A program made the position numbers and the translations under genes. Positions 7,944 to 17,436 of a stretch of DNA of 64,000 nt are shown piece by piece (position 1 is the first letter of the stretch; every line of letters starts with the position of its first letter). Under the pieces are notes generated by a model. That model worked only from the letters and a program-made list of their open reading frames with translations, was not told where the DNA came from and did no database searches. This stretch comes from Flavobacterium sp. 83 (GTDB lineage Bacteria; Bacteroidota; Bacteroidia; Flavobacteriales; Flavobacteriaceae): the NCBI RefSeq assembly GCF_000744835.1, contig NZ_JQMS01000001.1:3162001-3226000 (forward strand), given 5' to 3'.

Positions 7944-8834
7944 TTATTTCAAAGTAAAACTTGTTTTAGATACTAATTCGCCTTTATCAAAAACATTTAC
8001 AACATAATTTCCTTTTTCGAAATTTTTACCTTTTAAATCCTGTGAAACATTAACTGTTTTATTTTCATATTTAACATTTGTTGCAAAACTATATGTTAAA
8101 GTATTATCTCCAAAAGTTTCTGATTTTTTATCTCCTACAACATTATTTTTACTGTCAATTACTTGAACATAGTATGTTTTATCTCCTGATTGAGCAATTT
8201 GATTCTCAGCAATTGTAAAACTAACTCTAAGTGCATCAGCTCTGCTTGCTTTATCCGTTTCTATTTGTTTACCTGAACTTCTCAATTTGAAAGCAGACCC
8301 TTTAGTGTTTAATACAGTTAATTTAGAACCTTTTTCAACAACTTTTGCTAGCTCTTCATTTTGTCCTGTTAATGTTTCAACATTTTTCTTAGTTTCACCT
8401 AAAACTACTACAGTACTATCACGTTGTGTAGTTAAAGTAGTATTTTGTTTTTTCAAACCTTCATTCTCAGCCATTAAAACTTTCATATTCCCTTGTAAAG
8501 CTAGGAATTGTGATTTATACTTTGATAAAGATGCTACGTCACCTTTTGATTTACTTAAATCATTCATTAAGTTAACGACTTTATCTCTTTCTTGAATTAA
8601 TTCATCAGACATTGATGTATTTTCTGCAATTGCAGCATCATAAGTAGATTTTAATTCTTGTAAATTTTTCATAACTGATTCTTTTTCAGTTAATGTAGTT
8701 TTCAATTCTGTTTTTACGATTTCAGTATCAGAAGTCATTTTAAAAATATACACTAAACTTCCCACTAGTAAAACGGCTAAAACTGCTATAACTGCTTTTA
8801 GGCCTGAACTGCTTTTTTGATTTTCCATATTCAA
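7944..8834 (-). CDS. Membrane-anchored coiled-coil protein, function unknown
   Basis: This 296-residue protein (or 294 from the second Met) has one membrane segment at about 12-33 (GLKAVIAVLAVLLVGSLVYIF). A long charged heptad-like region follows (about 35-175, with repeated LxxxKxxV and LKxQNTTL patterns). The C-terminal domain of about 110 residues reads RVSFTIAENQIAQSGDKTYYVQVID and ends in SKTSFTLK, which looks like a beta-sandwich. It is probably anchored in the inner membrane with the coil in the periplasm. Similar proteins are conserved in flavobacteria without an assigned function. It lies between hutI and hutG but points the other way, so a role in histidine catabolism is not implied. 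Confidence 0.7.
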   Translation of the reverse strand: MNMENQKSSSGLKAVIAVLAVLLVGSLVYIFKMTSDTEIVKTELKTTLTEKESVMKNLQELKSTYDAAIAENTSMSDELIQERDKVVNLMNDLSKSKGDVASLSKYKSQFLALQGNMKVLMAENEGLKKQNTTLTTQRDSTVVVLGETKKNVETLTGQNEELAKVVEKGSKLTVLNTKGSAFKLRSSGKQIETDKASRADALRVSFTIAENQIAQSGDKTYYVQVIDSKNNVVGDKKSETFGDNTLTYSFATNVKYENKTVNVSQDLKGKNFEKGNYVVNVFDKGELVSKTSFTLK

Positions 8835-8906
8835 TTTAATTTAATTTAACTTTTACAAATTTAACAATATATAACCACGTTATAACGTAAGTTAGCACAA
8901 TTATAT

Positions 8907-8914
8907 TATTTTTG
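8907..8914 (+). promoter_or_regulatory. -7 promoter box (TATTTTTG) upstream of hutG
   Basis: TATTTTTG fits TAnnTTTG and ends 18 bases before the ATG at 8933. It overlaps a possible TTG start at 8912, which argues that 8933 is the real start. Confidence 0.55.
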
Positions 8915-8932
8915 GGAAAAATATTTTTTTTA

Positions 8933-9964
8933 ATGGAAAAAATCATCCCGTTTACAGTTAATGATCTAGCAAAAATTACTAATCACAGAAGTGGCGAAAT
9001 AAAATTTGGAGAAAAAATGTTAACCGTTCCAAAAGGAACGAATCCTATTACATTTTTAAAATCCTGCGAAGCTAAATATGTACTGTTTGGAATACCCGAA
9101 GATATTGGCATAAGAGCAAATTTTGGAAGGCCAGGCGCTGCTTCGGCTTGGGATAGCGCAATAAAAAGTATTGCTAACATTCAGCACAATCGTTTTTGTA
9201 AAGGAAGTCAATTGGCTGTTCTAGGGCAATTAAACGTTACTGAGGAAATGAAAGAGGTAGAACATTTAGATTTTAATGATATTGATGATCGTTCTAAATT
9301 AAGCCAATTAGTAGAAAAAATTGATAAAGATGTTTCTCATATTATTTTCAATATAGTAAAATTAGGAAAAATTCCTATAGTTATTGGTGGCGGACACAAT
9401 AATGCCTATGGAAATATAAAAGGATCAGCTTTAGCAAAAGGCAAACCAATAAATGCCATAAATTTTGATGCGCATTCTGATTTTAGAATTTTGGAAGGAC
9501 GCCACAGTGGTAATGGTTTTTCATATGCTTTTGAAGAAGGATTTTTAAAAAAATATTTCATTTTTGGCTTACACGAAAATTATACGTCTAAAAATGTTTT
9601 AGACATAATAAAAAAAATAGAGGATCGTGTACGCTATAATACCTATGATAGCGTAAACATTCGAAAAGAAAAAGACTTTAATCAAGAAATGACTCAAGCT
9701 TTAGAATTTATAAATGATGATTTTTATGGCGTTGAAATCGATTTGGATTCAATTCCAAATATTGCTTGCAGTGCTATGACTTTAAGTGGTTTTTCAGTAG
9801 AACAGCTTCGTCAATTTATTTCATTTTTCGCAAAAAATAAAAATGCTACTTATTTACATATTTGCGAAGGTGCCCCAGATTTAGGAGAAGAAAAAAACAA
9901 TCACTTAATAGGTAAACTTATAGGGTATCTTGTAACTGATTTTATTAAATCCAATAATCAATAG
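8933..9964 (+). CDS. hutG: Formimidoylglutamase, arginase superfamily
   Basis: The 343-residue binuclear-manganese hydrolase is likely to split N-formimidoyl-glutamate into glutamate and formamide, the last step of one histidine-degradation route. Metal ligands of the arginase fold are visible: H155 in GGGHNNAYG, D179/H181/D183 in FDAHSD, and D270/D272 in EIDLDSI. The ATG was chosen because the upstream TTG lies inside the promoter box. Proximity to hutI supports the hut assignment over agmatinase or arginase, but the family is difficult to subdivide by eye. Confidence 0.85.
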   Translation: MEKIIPFTVNDLAKITNHRSGEIKFGEKMLTVPKGTNPITFLKSCEAKYVLFGIPEDIGIRANFGRPGAASAWDSAIKSIANIQHNRFCKGSQLAVLGQLNVTEEMKEVEHLDFNDIDDRSKLSQLVEKIDKDVSHIIFNIVKLGKIPIVIGGGHNNAYGNIKGSALAKGKPINAINFDAHSDFRILEGRHSGNGFSYAFEEGFLKKYFIFGLHENYTSKNVLDIIKKIEDRVRYNTYDSVNIRKEKDFNQEMTQALEFINDDFYGVEIDLDSIPNIACSAMTLSGFSVEQLRQFISFFAKNKNATYLHICEGAPDLGEEKNNHLIGKLIGYLVTDFIKSNNQ

Positions 9965-10050
9965 TATAATTTATTAATCAACTTTTTGCATATAACTTCA
10001 TAACTATAATTCCAAAATTGCATATAAACAACCATCAAAAATATTAATAC

Positions 10051-10058
10051 TATCTTTG
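10051..10058 (+). promoter_or_regulatory. -7 promoter box (TATCTTTG) upstream of the RNA helicase
   Basis: TATCTTTG matches TAnnTTTG about 45 bases before the helicase ATG. The nearest TTG upstream is farther than the usual -33 distance, so this is a moderate match only. Confidence 0.5.
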
Positions 10059-10103
10059 CAGCACTATCTATGTACTTAATACAAGGTATTTAATATTAAA
10101 AAT

Positions 10104-11357
10104 ATGTTATTCGAAGATTTATCACTTTCAAAAAGTATACAAAAAGCCGTATTTGAACAAGGCTACACAAATCCAACTCCTATTCAAGAACAATCTATTC
10201 CGCTAGTATTAGCTGGGCGCGATTTAATAGGATGTGCACAAACAGGAACAGGTAAAACCGCTGCATTTGCAATTCCAATTATACATCAATTACATCGAAT
10301 TGTAGGTTCCTCTAAAAAAGCCAAACAAATTCGTGCCTTAGTAGTTACTCCTACCAGAGAATTAGCAGTTCAAATTGGGCAAAGCTTTGATTTGTATGCG
10401 AAGTACACTAACTTAACACAGCTGACTATTTTTGGCGGAGTTTCACAAAATCCACAAGTTGATACCTTAAAAAATGGTGTCGATATTTTGATTGCAACAC
10501 CAGGCAGATTACTTGATTTACACAAACAAGGTTTTATCGATTTAGATCATTTACATACTTTAGTTCTTGATGAAGCAGATCAAATGCTTGATATGGGATT
10601 TGTAAATGATGTAAAGAAAATTGTAAAGCTGACGCCAAAAAACAGACAAACACTATTTTTCTCTGCTACAATGCCTATTGCCATTAGAGAATTAGCTGAA
10701 ATGTTTTTGACAGATCCTGCAACAGTAACCGTTTCACCAATATCCTCTACTGCTGAAAATGTAGAACAACGTGTCTACTTTGTTGAAAAAACAGAAAAAA
10801 GAAACTTATTATATCATTTAATTAAAAATGAAAATCTATCCGATGTTTTGGTCTTTTCAAGAACGAAACATGGTGCGGATAATGTTGTAAAAGCACTACG
10901 AAAAAACAATATTTCAGCAGAAGCAATTCATGGTGATAAATCACAAAATGCAAGACAACGTGTTTTAGATGCATTTAAAAATAAAGAAGTTGGTGTCTTA
11001 GTTGCTACTGATATTGCTGCACGAGGAATTGATATTGATCAATTACCGTTTGTTATAAATTTTGATTTACCAAATATTCCAGAAACTTATGTCCACAGGA
11101 TTGGTAGAACTGGTCGCGCCGGAAACGGAGGAATAGCTATTTCATTTTGTAGTAAAGATGAACACGGTTATTGGAAAGATATCCAGAAGCTGATAAAAGT
11201 AGATGTAAAAACGGTAAATGACCATCCTTATCCTTGGCATTCAGGAAGTCCAGAAACAGCACCTGGAAGCGCACAAAAAAACTCAAATCGTAGCGGTGGC
11301 GCACATAAATCAAGAAAATCTGAGGTTTCTAAACAAAACAAAAAACGTTGGTATTAA
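10104..11357 (+). CDS. DEAD-box ATP-dependent RNA helicase, RhlE-like
   Basis: The 417-residue protein has all core helicase motifs: Q motif PTPIQEQSIP, Walker A AQTGTGKT (45-52), PTRELAVQ, ATPGR, DEAD (156-159), SATMP, and HRIGRTGRAG in the second RecA domain. The C-terminal 50 residues are basic and rich in Ser/Asn and end in KKRWY, typical of RhlE-type tails that bind RNA. It likely unwinds structured RNA during ribosome assembly or mRNA turnover. Such genes are often cold-induced. It is followed by a terminator and a heat-shock gene and appears to be a single-gene unit. Confidence 0.94.
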   Translation: MLFEDLSLSKSIQKAVFEQGYTNPTPIQEQSIPLVLAGRDLIGCAQTGTGKTAAFAIPIIHQLHRIVGSSKKAKQIRALVVTPTRELAVQIGQSFDLYAKYTNLTQLTIFGGVSQNPQVDTLKNGVDILIATPGRLLDLHKQGFIDLDHLHTLVLDEADQMLDMGFVNDVKKIVKLTPKNRQTLFFSATMPIAIRELAEMFLTDPATVTVSPISSTAENVEQRVYFVEKTEKRNLLYHLIKNENLSDVLVFSRTKHGADNVVKALRKNNISAEAIHGDKSQNARQRVLDAFKNKEVGVLVATDIAARGIDIDQLPFVINFDLPNIPETYVHRIGRTGRAGNGGIAISFCSKDEHGYWKDIQKLIKVDVKTVNDHPYPWHSGSPETAPGSAQKNSNRSGGAHKSRKSEVSKQNKKRWY

Positions 11358-11390
11358 TACTTTCTACAGTACTATTTTTTTGACTGTAAG

Positions 11391-11424
11391 AAATGCCTTT
11401 TTAACTGTGGTTAAAAAGGCATTT
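11391..11424 (+). terminator. Intrinsic terminator after the RNA helicase gene
   Basis: A 14-bp stem (AAATGCCTTTTTAA with its complement) surrounds a six-base loop CTGTGG and is followed by TTGTC. Confidence 0.85.
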
Positions 11425-11491
11425 TGTCGTTAATATACTTATTTTCAACGTTTTATGAGTTAAAATACATTTTTTAAGTAAATAATTTTAT

Positions 11492-11499
11492 TAAATTTG
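11492..11499 (+). promoter_or_regulatory. -7 promoter box (TAAATTTG) upstream of the small heat-shock gene
   Basis: TAAATTTG fits TAnnTTTG and lies 36 bases before the ATG. No clear TTG at the -33 spacing was seen. Confidence 0.45.
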
Positions 11500-11535
11500 A
11501 ATTAACTTATTTAAACAACTTAAAAATACAAAAAC

Positions 11536-11988
11536 ATGGAAACTCTAGTTAAAAGAAACAGTTCATTACCAACATTGAATACTTTTTTTGATGATTTTTT
11601 TACAAAAGATGTATTCGATTGGAGTGACAAAAATTTTGCTACGATAGGCAGTAATTTACCTTCCGTAAATTTAAAAGAAACTGATAATACATTACAAGTA
11701 GATTTAGCTGCTCCAGGCATGAAAAAAGAAGATTTCAAAGTTGAAATTGAAAATAATATGCTAATGATTTCTTCTGAAAAAGAAGAAACCAAAGAAGAAT
11801 CTAGAAAAAAAGACAATTACCTCAGAAAAGAGTTTAGCTATCAATCCTTTTTTAGATCTTTTAACTTACCGGAATACATTGATGAAAATAAAATTGAAGC
11901 AAGTTATAAAGATGGAATTCTACATGTAGAAATAGCAAAAAAAGACAATGGCAAGAAAAAAATGCATAAAACTATTGCCATAAAATAA
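11536..11988 (+). CDS. Small heat-shock protein, Hsp20/alpha-crystallin family
   Basis: The 150-residue chaperone has a short N-terminal arm (LPTLNTFFDDFFTKDVFDW). The alpha-crystallin domain follows (about 50-140): PSVNLKETDNTLQVDLAAPGMKKEDFKVEIENN, then SFFRSFNLPEYIDENKIEASYKDGILHVEIAK. The C-terminal KTIAIK carries the I-x-I/V anchoring motif. It holds unfolded proteins in soluble oligomers in the cytoplasm. Size and domain order are normal. It stands alone with its own promoter-like box and terminator. Confidence 0.95.
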   Translation: METLVKRNSSLPTLNTFFDDFFTKDVFDWSDKNFATIGSNLPSVNLKETDNTLQVDLAAPGMKKEDFKVEIENNMLMISSEKEETKEESRKKDNYLRKEFSYQSFFRSFNLPEYIDENKIEASYKDGILHVEIAKKDNGKKKMHKTIAIK

Positions 11989-12020
11989 AAATTCATTTGA
12001 TCTGTTTTTTATTAAACAAA

Positions 12021-12065
12021 TTAAAATCGTTAAACCATTTCCTTAAAATAGTTTAGCGATTTTAA
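12021..12065 (+). terminator. Intrinsic terminator after the small heat-shock gene
   Basis: A 15-bp stem (TTAAAATCGTTAAAC with GTTTAGCGATTTTAA, one G-U pair) surrounds a 15-base loop. Confidence 0.7.
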
Positions 12066-12128
12066 ATTATTAGTTACCCCTTAACTTTTATTGAAAGCTA
12101 ATTACAAATAACATCAAAAAGTGATATT

Positions 12129-12323
12129 ATGAAGACGTCAAAATATTTTTTCAAAAAAAATCAATCTTTAATCGATTCCAAAAAAACAGAAAATAAAGAG
12201 TTCCAATTGACTAATCCAAAACTTGGAATCACAATCACTCTTGATGCTTTGGGGAATAAAAAAACACCCCATCCATTATTAATGATAATGTATTCAAAAG
12301 AAAACGAAGTGCTTTTTATTTAA
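12129..12323 (+). CDS. Small hypothetical protein, 64 residues
   Basis: I do not recognise this ORF. It encodes 64 residues with a basic Lys-rich first third (MKTSKYFFKKNQS) and a hydrophobic end (PLLMIMYSKENEVLFI). No signal peptide or cysteine pair is seen. Terminator hairpins before (12021-12065) and after (12342-12373) isolate it as a possible independent transcript. This, with normal codon use, is the main support for its being real. No ribosome-binding site of note is present. It could equally be a chance frame in AT-rich DNA. Confidence 0.4.
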   Translation: MKTSKYFFKKNQSLIDSKKTENKEFQLTNPKLGITITLDALGNKKTPHPLLMIMYSKENEVLFI

Positions 12324-12341
12324 AAAATACTTTCAAATAAT

Positions 12342-12373
12342 AAAAAATGGAGTTTTAAATACTCCCTTTTTTA
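12342..12373. terminator. Bidirectional terminator between the 64-residue ORF and the hybrid kinase
   Basis: AAAAAATGGAGT, loop TTTAAAT, then ACTCCCTTTTTT. The short GGAGT/ACTCC stem is extended by A/T pairs on both sides. Confidence 0.7.
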
Positions 12374-12412
12374 TTATATTATATAATCAATATTGAATAT
12401 AAAAACTTCTTT

Positions 12413-14626
12413 TTAAACTCCTATTTTAGCTATTTTAGTTTTTGAAATTAAAACATTGATAACTTTAAACAGTTTGACTGAATCAAAAGGTTTTACTATA
12501 ATATCATTGATTCCTGCCGCAATTGATTCTTCAATAATCTCCTCTTTATCAAATGCCGTCAGTGCAATTATAGGGATTTTTATCCCTTTATGACGTATTC
12601 TTCTTGACGTTTCAAAACCATTGATTAAAGGCATGTTAATATCCATTAAAACAATATCAAAATTATCTTCTTCTAATATTTTAATAGCCTGAAATCCATC
12701 ATCAACTACTGTGCAGGTATAATTATTATTTTTGAGAATTTTTTCGGTAACAATTTGATTTATCTTATTATCCTCTACAACAAGCACTTTCAATTGTTTA
12801 TTTGAAGACAAATCAACTGGAATATTATTTATTATTTCATTTGTTTTTTCAGGATCAAATTCAAATGAAATTGTAAAAGTGAATTCAGTACCTACACCAA
12901 TTTCGCTTTTAATTGAAATATCACTATTAAAAAGACTTAATAAGCGTTTTACAATTGATAATCCCAACCCTGTTCCTTGATAATCTACTGCTTTCCTTCC
13001 AACCTGAACAAATTTATCAAAAATCTTATCTTGATCTTCAATTGCTATTCCAACTCCAGTATCTTTTATCTTGAACTCAATAAAATGCATTTTATCAGTA
13101 ACTGCGGATAAATTCACATCAATGAATACTTCTCCATTAGTTGTAAACTTTAATGCATTACTAACCAGATTTATAATTATTTGAGAAAGTCTTAATTTAT
13201 CTCCAATTAAATATTCCGGTATTGCTGGATCAATATTCACAAATATGAAATTATTATTATTCTTTGCTATAAAAGACAAAGAGTTCTTAATCATGTTAAT
13301 TTCATCCGAAATATTAAAAGTCAAATTTTCAAGAACGATTCTATTTTCTTCAATTTTATTTATTTGTAACACATCATTCACCAGTGACAATAAATACCTC
13401 GCAGAGAATTTAAGAGAACTTAAATGTGGACTGTTTACAAGTTCTTTATGTTCATCTAATAGCATGTTTGTAATCCCAACTACCCCATATAAAGGCGTTC
13501 GTAATTCATGGCTAATAGTAGAAACAAATTGTGATTTTAGTATCGATGCTTCTTCTGCTTTTTCTTTTGCAACAAAAAGTTTTTCATTAGCAAGAGACAA
13601 ATCATTATTTCTTTTTTTCTTAAAAAGATTATTTTTATACAGCGTATAAACCAGAAGCAATAAAATAAATAATACAATCACAAATAATAAAACAATTACT
13701 CGAGATTTTTTTAAACTTTGATATTGTAAATCTTTCTCAGTTTCAATTTTATCTATCTCTCGTTTATATTCGTCAAGTTCTAGATTAATACCAGCCATAT
13801 TAGCCTTTTTAATCATCTCTTTATTATTAAGTTCTTCAGTAATTGTATTATAAAGAACCAAATTTTCGTATGCCTTTTTATAATCTCCGCGTTTCAATAA
13901 ATATTTAGAATATTCCTGATGGGTATATGACAAATCCGATTTTTCTATTCCTTCGTTTCCTAATTTTATACCGTTTAAAAAAGAAGCGATTGCTTTTTCA
14001 TGCTCCTCTTTAAAACCAAAATACATTCCATTAAGCATGTTTAAAGCAACAATTGTAGTTGCATCGCCATATTTTTTTTTATATTTATTAATGAATTCTA
14101 AATAAGGCAAACCTTCATTAAATTGGCCGTTATCAAAAAAAGCCCAAGTGATATTTAGTTTTGTAACATATATTTCTATTGGGTCTGATATTTTCACACC
14201 AAACTTTAATGCATTTTTATAATATTTTATTCCTTCTTCATATTGTTTTTTTTGAAAGCAATATATGTTTCCTAAATTATTATTTAACCAATCTTTAATG
14301 GTATCGTTATTAGTTCTGTTAGCATAAATTAATCCTTTTTTATAAAAAAAAATAGCTTTATCATACTCTGATAAATTATCATAATTTCTACCAATTATAT
14401 TATAGGATATTGCTACAAGATTATTATTTTTAATGCCAATCGCATAACGCAATGCAAGTCTTGAAGCTATTAAAGATTTTTCATAATTTGATTCATGAAT
14501 ATATTTAGAGGCTTGTTTTGTTAACTTTACAATATGATTTTTTGAAAGAGTTGGAGTTAAAGAATAACAATTAATATTAAAAACATTAAGTGCTAATAAT
14601 AATAAAGCGATTCTGATTTGGGACAT
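12413..14626 (-). CDS. Hybrid sensor histidine kinase/response regulator with TPR sensor
   Basis: The 737-residue protein begins with a signal-like segment (IALLLLALNVFNINCYS). A periplasmic tetratricopeptide-rich sensor follows (about 30-270, with NNLGNIYCFQKKQYEEGIKYYKNAL). The membrane helix spans about 309-330. Next come HisKA with H373 in STISHELRTP, and HATPase_c with N490 (LVSNALKF), DTGVG and GTGLGLSIVKRL. A C-terminal receiver (about 612-730) has D662 in VLMDINMP and K712 in IVKPF. It senses an unknown periplasmic signal and relays phosphate internally. No DNA-binding domain and no adjacent partner regulator are seen, so the output protein must lie elsewhere. Confidence 0.94.
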   Translation of the reverse strand: MSQIRIALLLLALNVFNINCYSLTPTLSKNHIVKLTKQASKYIHESNYEKSLIASRLALRYAIGIKNNNLVAISYNIIGRNYDNLSEYDKAIFFYKKGLIYANRTNNDTIKDWLNNNLGNIYCFQKKQYEEGIKYYKNALKFGVKISDPIEIYVTKLNITWAFFDNGQFNEGLPYLEFINKYKKKYGDATTIVALNMLNGMYFGFKEEHEKAIASFLNGIKLGNEGIEKSDLSYTHQEYSKYLLKRGDYKKAYENLVLYNTITEELNNKEMIKKANMAGINLELDEYKREIDKIETEKDLQYQSLKKSRVIVLLFVIVLFILLLLVYTLYKNNLFKKKRNNDLSLANEKLFVAKEKAEEASILKSQFVSTISHELRTPLYGVVGITNMLLDEHKELVNSPHLSSLKFSARYLLSLVNDVLQINKIEENRIVLENLTFNISDEINMIKNSLSFIAKNNNNFIFVNIDPAIPEYLIGDKLRLSQIIINLVSNALKFTTNGEVFIDVNLSAVTDKMHFIEFKIKDTGVGIAIEDQDKIFDKFVQVGRKAVDYQGTGLGLSIVKRLLSLFNSDISIKSEIGVGTEFTFTISFEFDPEKTNEIINNIPVDLSSNKQLKVLVVEDNKINQIVTEKILKNNNYTCTVVDDGFQAIKILEEDNFDIVLMDINMPLINGFETSRRIRHKGIKIPIIALTAFDKEEIIEESIAAGINDIIVKPFDSVKLFKVINVLISKTKIAKIGV

Positions 14627-14767
14627 ATCTTGCTATTCTTAAACCAAATATACAAATATTTCAACGAAATGGCCGTTATATAATTAAATATTACAATATC
14701 CAAAAGATTTCAAAACCAGAAAAACATTAATCCTCAAGTATTATCGATGTTAGATAAGTGTAGACCT

Positions 14768-14806
14768 AAAAAAAGCCTATTTGAAAATTCAAATAAGCTT
14801 TTTAAA
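14768..14806 (-). terminator. Intrinsic terminator after the dicarboxylate symporter gene
   Basis: The A-rich/T-rich flanked hairpin AAGC-C-TATTTGAA / TTCAAATAAGCTT has one bulge. It lies just beyond the stop codon of the minus-strand symporter gene. Confidence 0.7.
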
Positions 14807-14827
14807 TATTAAAAAAGAATAATTATT

Positions 14828-16099
14828 CTACTGTATCTCATTTTCGCTCTCAGCTTCCCATTGACCTACAACTGATGTTGCTAATGCATTTCCTAAAACA
14901 TTTGTTGCACTACGAAACATATCACAAAAATGATCTATCGGTAATATTAAAGCAATACCCTCAATTGGAATTTTAAACATACCACAAGTTGCCGCAACTA
15001 CCACTAAACTTGCTCTTGGCACTCCTGCAATTCCCTTGCTGGTAAGCATTAATACTAAAAGCATTGTCATTTGTGTTCCTAAGTCTAAATGCACACCGTA
15101 GGCCTGAGCTATGAATATACTGGCAAATGTCATGTACATCATACTTCCATCTAAATTAAAGGAATAGCCTAATGGCAACATAAAAGAAACAATTTTATCT
15201 TTTACACCAAAACGTTCTAACTCTTCCGTAAGTTTAGGAAAAACAGCTTCGCTACTTGTTGTTCCAAAAGCAATAATTAAAGGACCTACTATTCTTTGAA
15301 GCAAAATTGTCATTCTGCTTTTTAGAAAAACATACCCTACAAGTATTAATACAATCCATAATGAGGAAATCCCAATTAAGAAAGAACCAAAGAATTTAAA
15401 ATACGTGATGGCTAATTCTTGAAAATCTCTTACTGCAAAAACACCTGCAATAGCACCAAAAACACCTATTGGAGCAAATTTCATAACGTAGTTTACCATT
15501 TTCAAAACAATATGAGATGTTTTGTCTAAAGCATTTATAACGGGTTTTACGTAGGTTCCTAAAGATGCTGCGGCTAAACCAAAGAAAATCGAAAAAATAA
15601 CAATTTGTAAAATTTCATTAGTTGCCATCGCCTCAAAAATACTTTTAGGAACAATATGTTCTATAAAATTTTCGAAGGTTAAACTTTGTGTTTTTGCAGT
15701 TACCTCAGAAGCTGAAGCTAAATCAACATTTGATAAATTAAGTCCAACTCCCGGTTCAAGAATATTTACAAAAAACATTCCTAACAATAAAGACATGAAT
15801 GAGGCTGTAAAAAACCAACCTAAAGCTTTCCCCCCAATTCTCCCTACTGCTTTTATATCTCCTAATTTAGCAATCCCCACAACAAGTGTGGTAAAAACTA
15901 ATGGTGAAATTATCATTTGAACCAATCGAATAAAAACGGTTGCCAACATTTTTATTTTGCCACTAAACGATTGTGCAGCTTCAGCTGAAACTGAATTATG
16001 AATAATAATTCCTAAAACTGCTCCCAAAAGCATTGCAATAAGAATTTGACCGGTTAATCCTGAAAAAAAAGATGGTTTCTTGGTTGTAGTTGTATTCAT
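14828..16099 (-). CDS. Dicarboxylate/amino acid:cation symporter (DAACS family)
   Basis: The 423-residue membrane protein has about eight helices and re-entrant loops. Family signatures are visible: FIRLVQMIISPLVFTTLVVGIAKLGD, the serine-rich loop IAFGTTSSEAVFPKL, the PLGYSFNLDGSMMYMTFASIFIAQ motif, and SKGIAGVPRASLVV. It should take up glutamate/aspartate or C4-dicarboxylates with H+ or Na+. The precise substrate is not deducible here. The gene is transcribed alone and followed by a terminator; chorismate synthase lies 69 bp upstream on the same strand but is functionally unrelated. Confidence 0.92.
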   Translation of the reverse strand: MNTTTTKKPSFFSGLTGQILIAMLLGAVLGIIIHNSVSAEAAQSFSGKIKMLATVFIRLVQMIISPLVFTTLVVGIAKLGDIKAVGRIGGKALGWFFTASFMSLLLGMFFVNILEPGVGLNLSNVDLASASEVTAKTQSLTFENFIEHIVPKSIFEAMATNEILQIVIFSIFFGLAAASLGTYVKPVINALDKTSHIVLKMVNYVMKFAPIGVFGAIAGVFAVRDFQELAITYFKFFGSFLIGISSLWIVLILVGYVFLKSRMTILLQRIVGPLIIAFGTTSSEAVFPKLTEELERFGVKDKIVSFMLPLGYSFNLDGSMMYMTFASIFIAQAYGVHLDLGTQMTMLLVLMLTSKGIAGVPRASLVVVAATCGMFKIPIEGIALILPIDHFCDMFRSATNVLGNALATSVVGQWEAESENEIQ

Positions 16100-16168
16100 T
16101 AAATTAACAAATTGATTTCAAAGTTAAGGCTCAATATTTAGCTCGTCAAAATACTGAGTATGCGATTC

Positions 16169-17233
16169 CTATTTCAAATAGGTTTTATTAATCAAATAAA
16201 AATCTGCTAGAACTATTGCGGCCATAGCTTCTACAATAGGTACTGCGCGAGGAACTACACAAGGATCATGACGTCCTTTACCTGTCATTTCAGTGATATT
16301 TCCTTTATTATCAAGTGATTCTTGTTTTTGCATAATAGTTGCCACAGGCTTAAAAGCTACACGAAAATAGATATCCATTCCATTGCTTATCCCGCCTTGA
16401 ATTCCACCCGAAAGATTAGTCTTGGTTGTTCCATCAGGATTATATAAATCATTGTGTTCGCTTCCTTTCATTTTAACACCTTCAAATCCGCTTCCAAATT
16501 CAAATCCTTTTACAGCATTTATTGAAAGCATTGCTTTACCAAGTTCAGCATGTAATTTATCAAAAACGGGTTCTCCTAAACCAATAGGCACATTTTGGAT
16601 CACACAAGTTACAGTTCCACCTACGGTATCTCCTTCTTTGCGAATTTCACGAATGTACTCTTCCATTGTAACTGCCATTTCTTCGTCTGGACAGCGAACT
16701 GGGTTACTTTCGATTTTTGAAAAATCCAATTCTTGGTATGGTTTTTCTAAAAAAATAGGACCCACAGAAGAAACGTAAGCATTAAATTTTATTTCAGGTA
16801 ACATTTGTTTTGCAATTGCTCCTGCTACAACCCTACTGGCAGTTTCACGTGCAGAACTTCGTCCGCCACCGCGATAATCACGCACTCCGTATTTTTTTTC
16901 ATATACATAATCAGCATGACTAGGTCTGTAATTGTCTTTTATATGAGAGTAATCATCCGATTTTTGATTGGTATTAGGAATGATGAAACCAATTGGAGTT
17001 CCTGTAGTTTTTCCTTCAAAAATACCAGAAAGAAACTGTACATCATCCGGTTCTTTTCTTTGGGTAACAATAGCCGATTGACCTGGTTTTCTTCTTGACA
17101 TTTCTAATTGAATTGCTTCTAGATCTATTGCTATTCCAGATGGACAACCATCGATTATTCCGCCTAAAGCTTCACCGTGTGATTCCCCAAAAGTTGTTAT
17201 TCTAAATAGTGTTCCGTAGCTATTTCCTGCCAT
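16169..17233 (-). CDS. aroC: Chorismate synthase
   Basis: The 354-residue enzyme converts 5-enolpyruvylshikimate 3-phosphate to chorismate using reduced FMN, the last shared step of aromatic amino acid synthesis. Signatures are plain: [38 protein letters not shown], the [22 protein letters not shown] block, [14 protein letters not shown] and [18 protein letters not shown]. Length and start ([12 protein letters not shown]) are standard. No other shikimate genes are nearby, which is normal for dispersed aro genes in flavobacteria. Confidence 0.97.
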   Translation of the reverse strand: MAGNSYGTLFRITTFGESHGEALGGIIDGCPSGIAIDLEAIQLEMSRRKPGQSAIVTQRKEPDDVQFLSGIFEGKTTGTPIGFIIPNTNQKSDDYSHIKDNYRPSHADYVYEKKYGVRDYRGGGRSSARETASRVVAGAIAKQMLPEIKFNAYVSSVGPIFLEKPYQELDFSKIESNPVRCPDEEMAVTMEEYIREIRKEGDTVGGTVTCVIQNVPIGLGEPVFDKLHAELGKAMLSINAVKGFEFGSGFEGVKMKGSEHNDLYNPDGTTKTNLSGGIQGGISNGMDIYFRVAFKPVATIMQKQESLDNKGNITEMTGKGRHDPCVVPRAVPIVEAMAAIVLADFYLINKTYLK

Positions 17234-17436
17234 TATATTAAGTTTTTAACAAAAGTACTATTTTAGTTTAAAGTTTAAAAGCTTATACAGAGATTTCGGG
17301 ATAAACTTTTAAAAAAACAGCGAATAAATAATCACTTTGAATTAACATTAAAACTCTTTTCTTAATCTTTAAATTGATTTATTTTAATCGAAATTATTAT
17401 TTTTTGTTAAATATCAAATTTTATTGCATTGAAAAA

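Noticed and set aside
8912..8932. TTG start of hutG
   Set aside because: The codon lies inside the -7 promoter box, so it would not be in the transcript.
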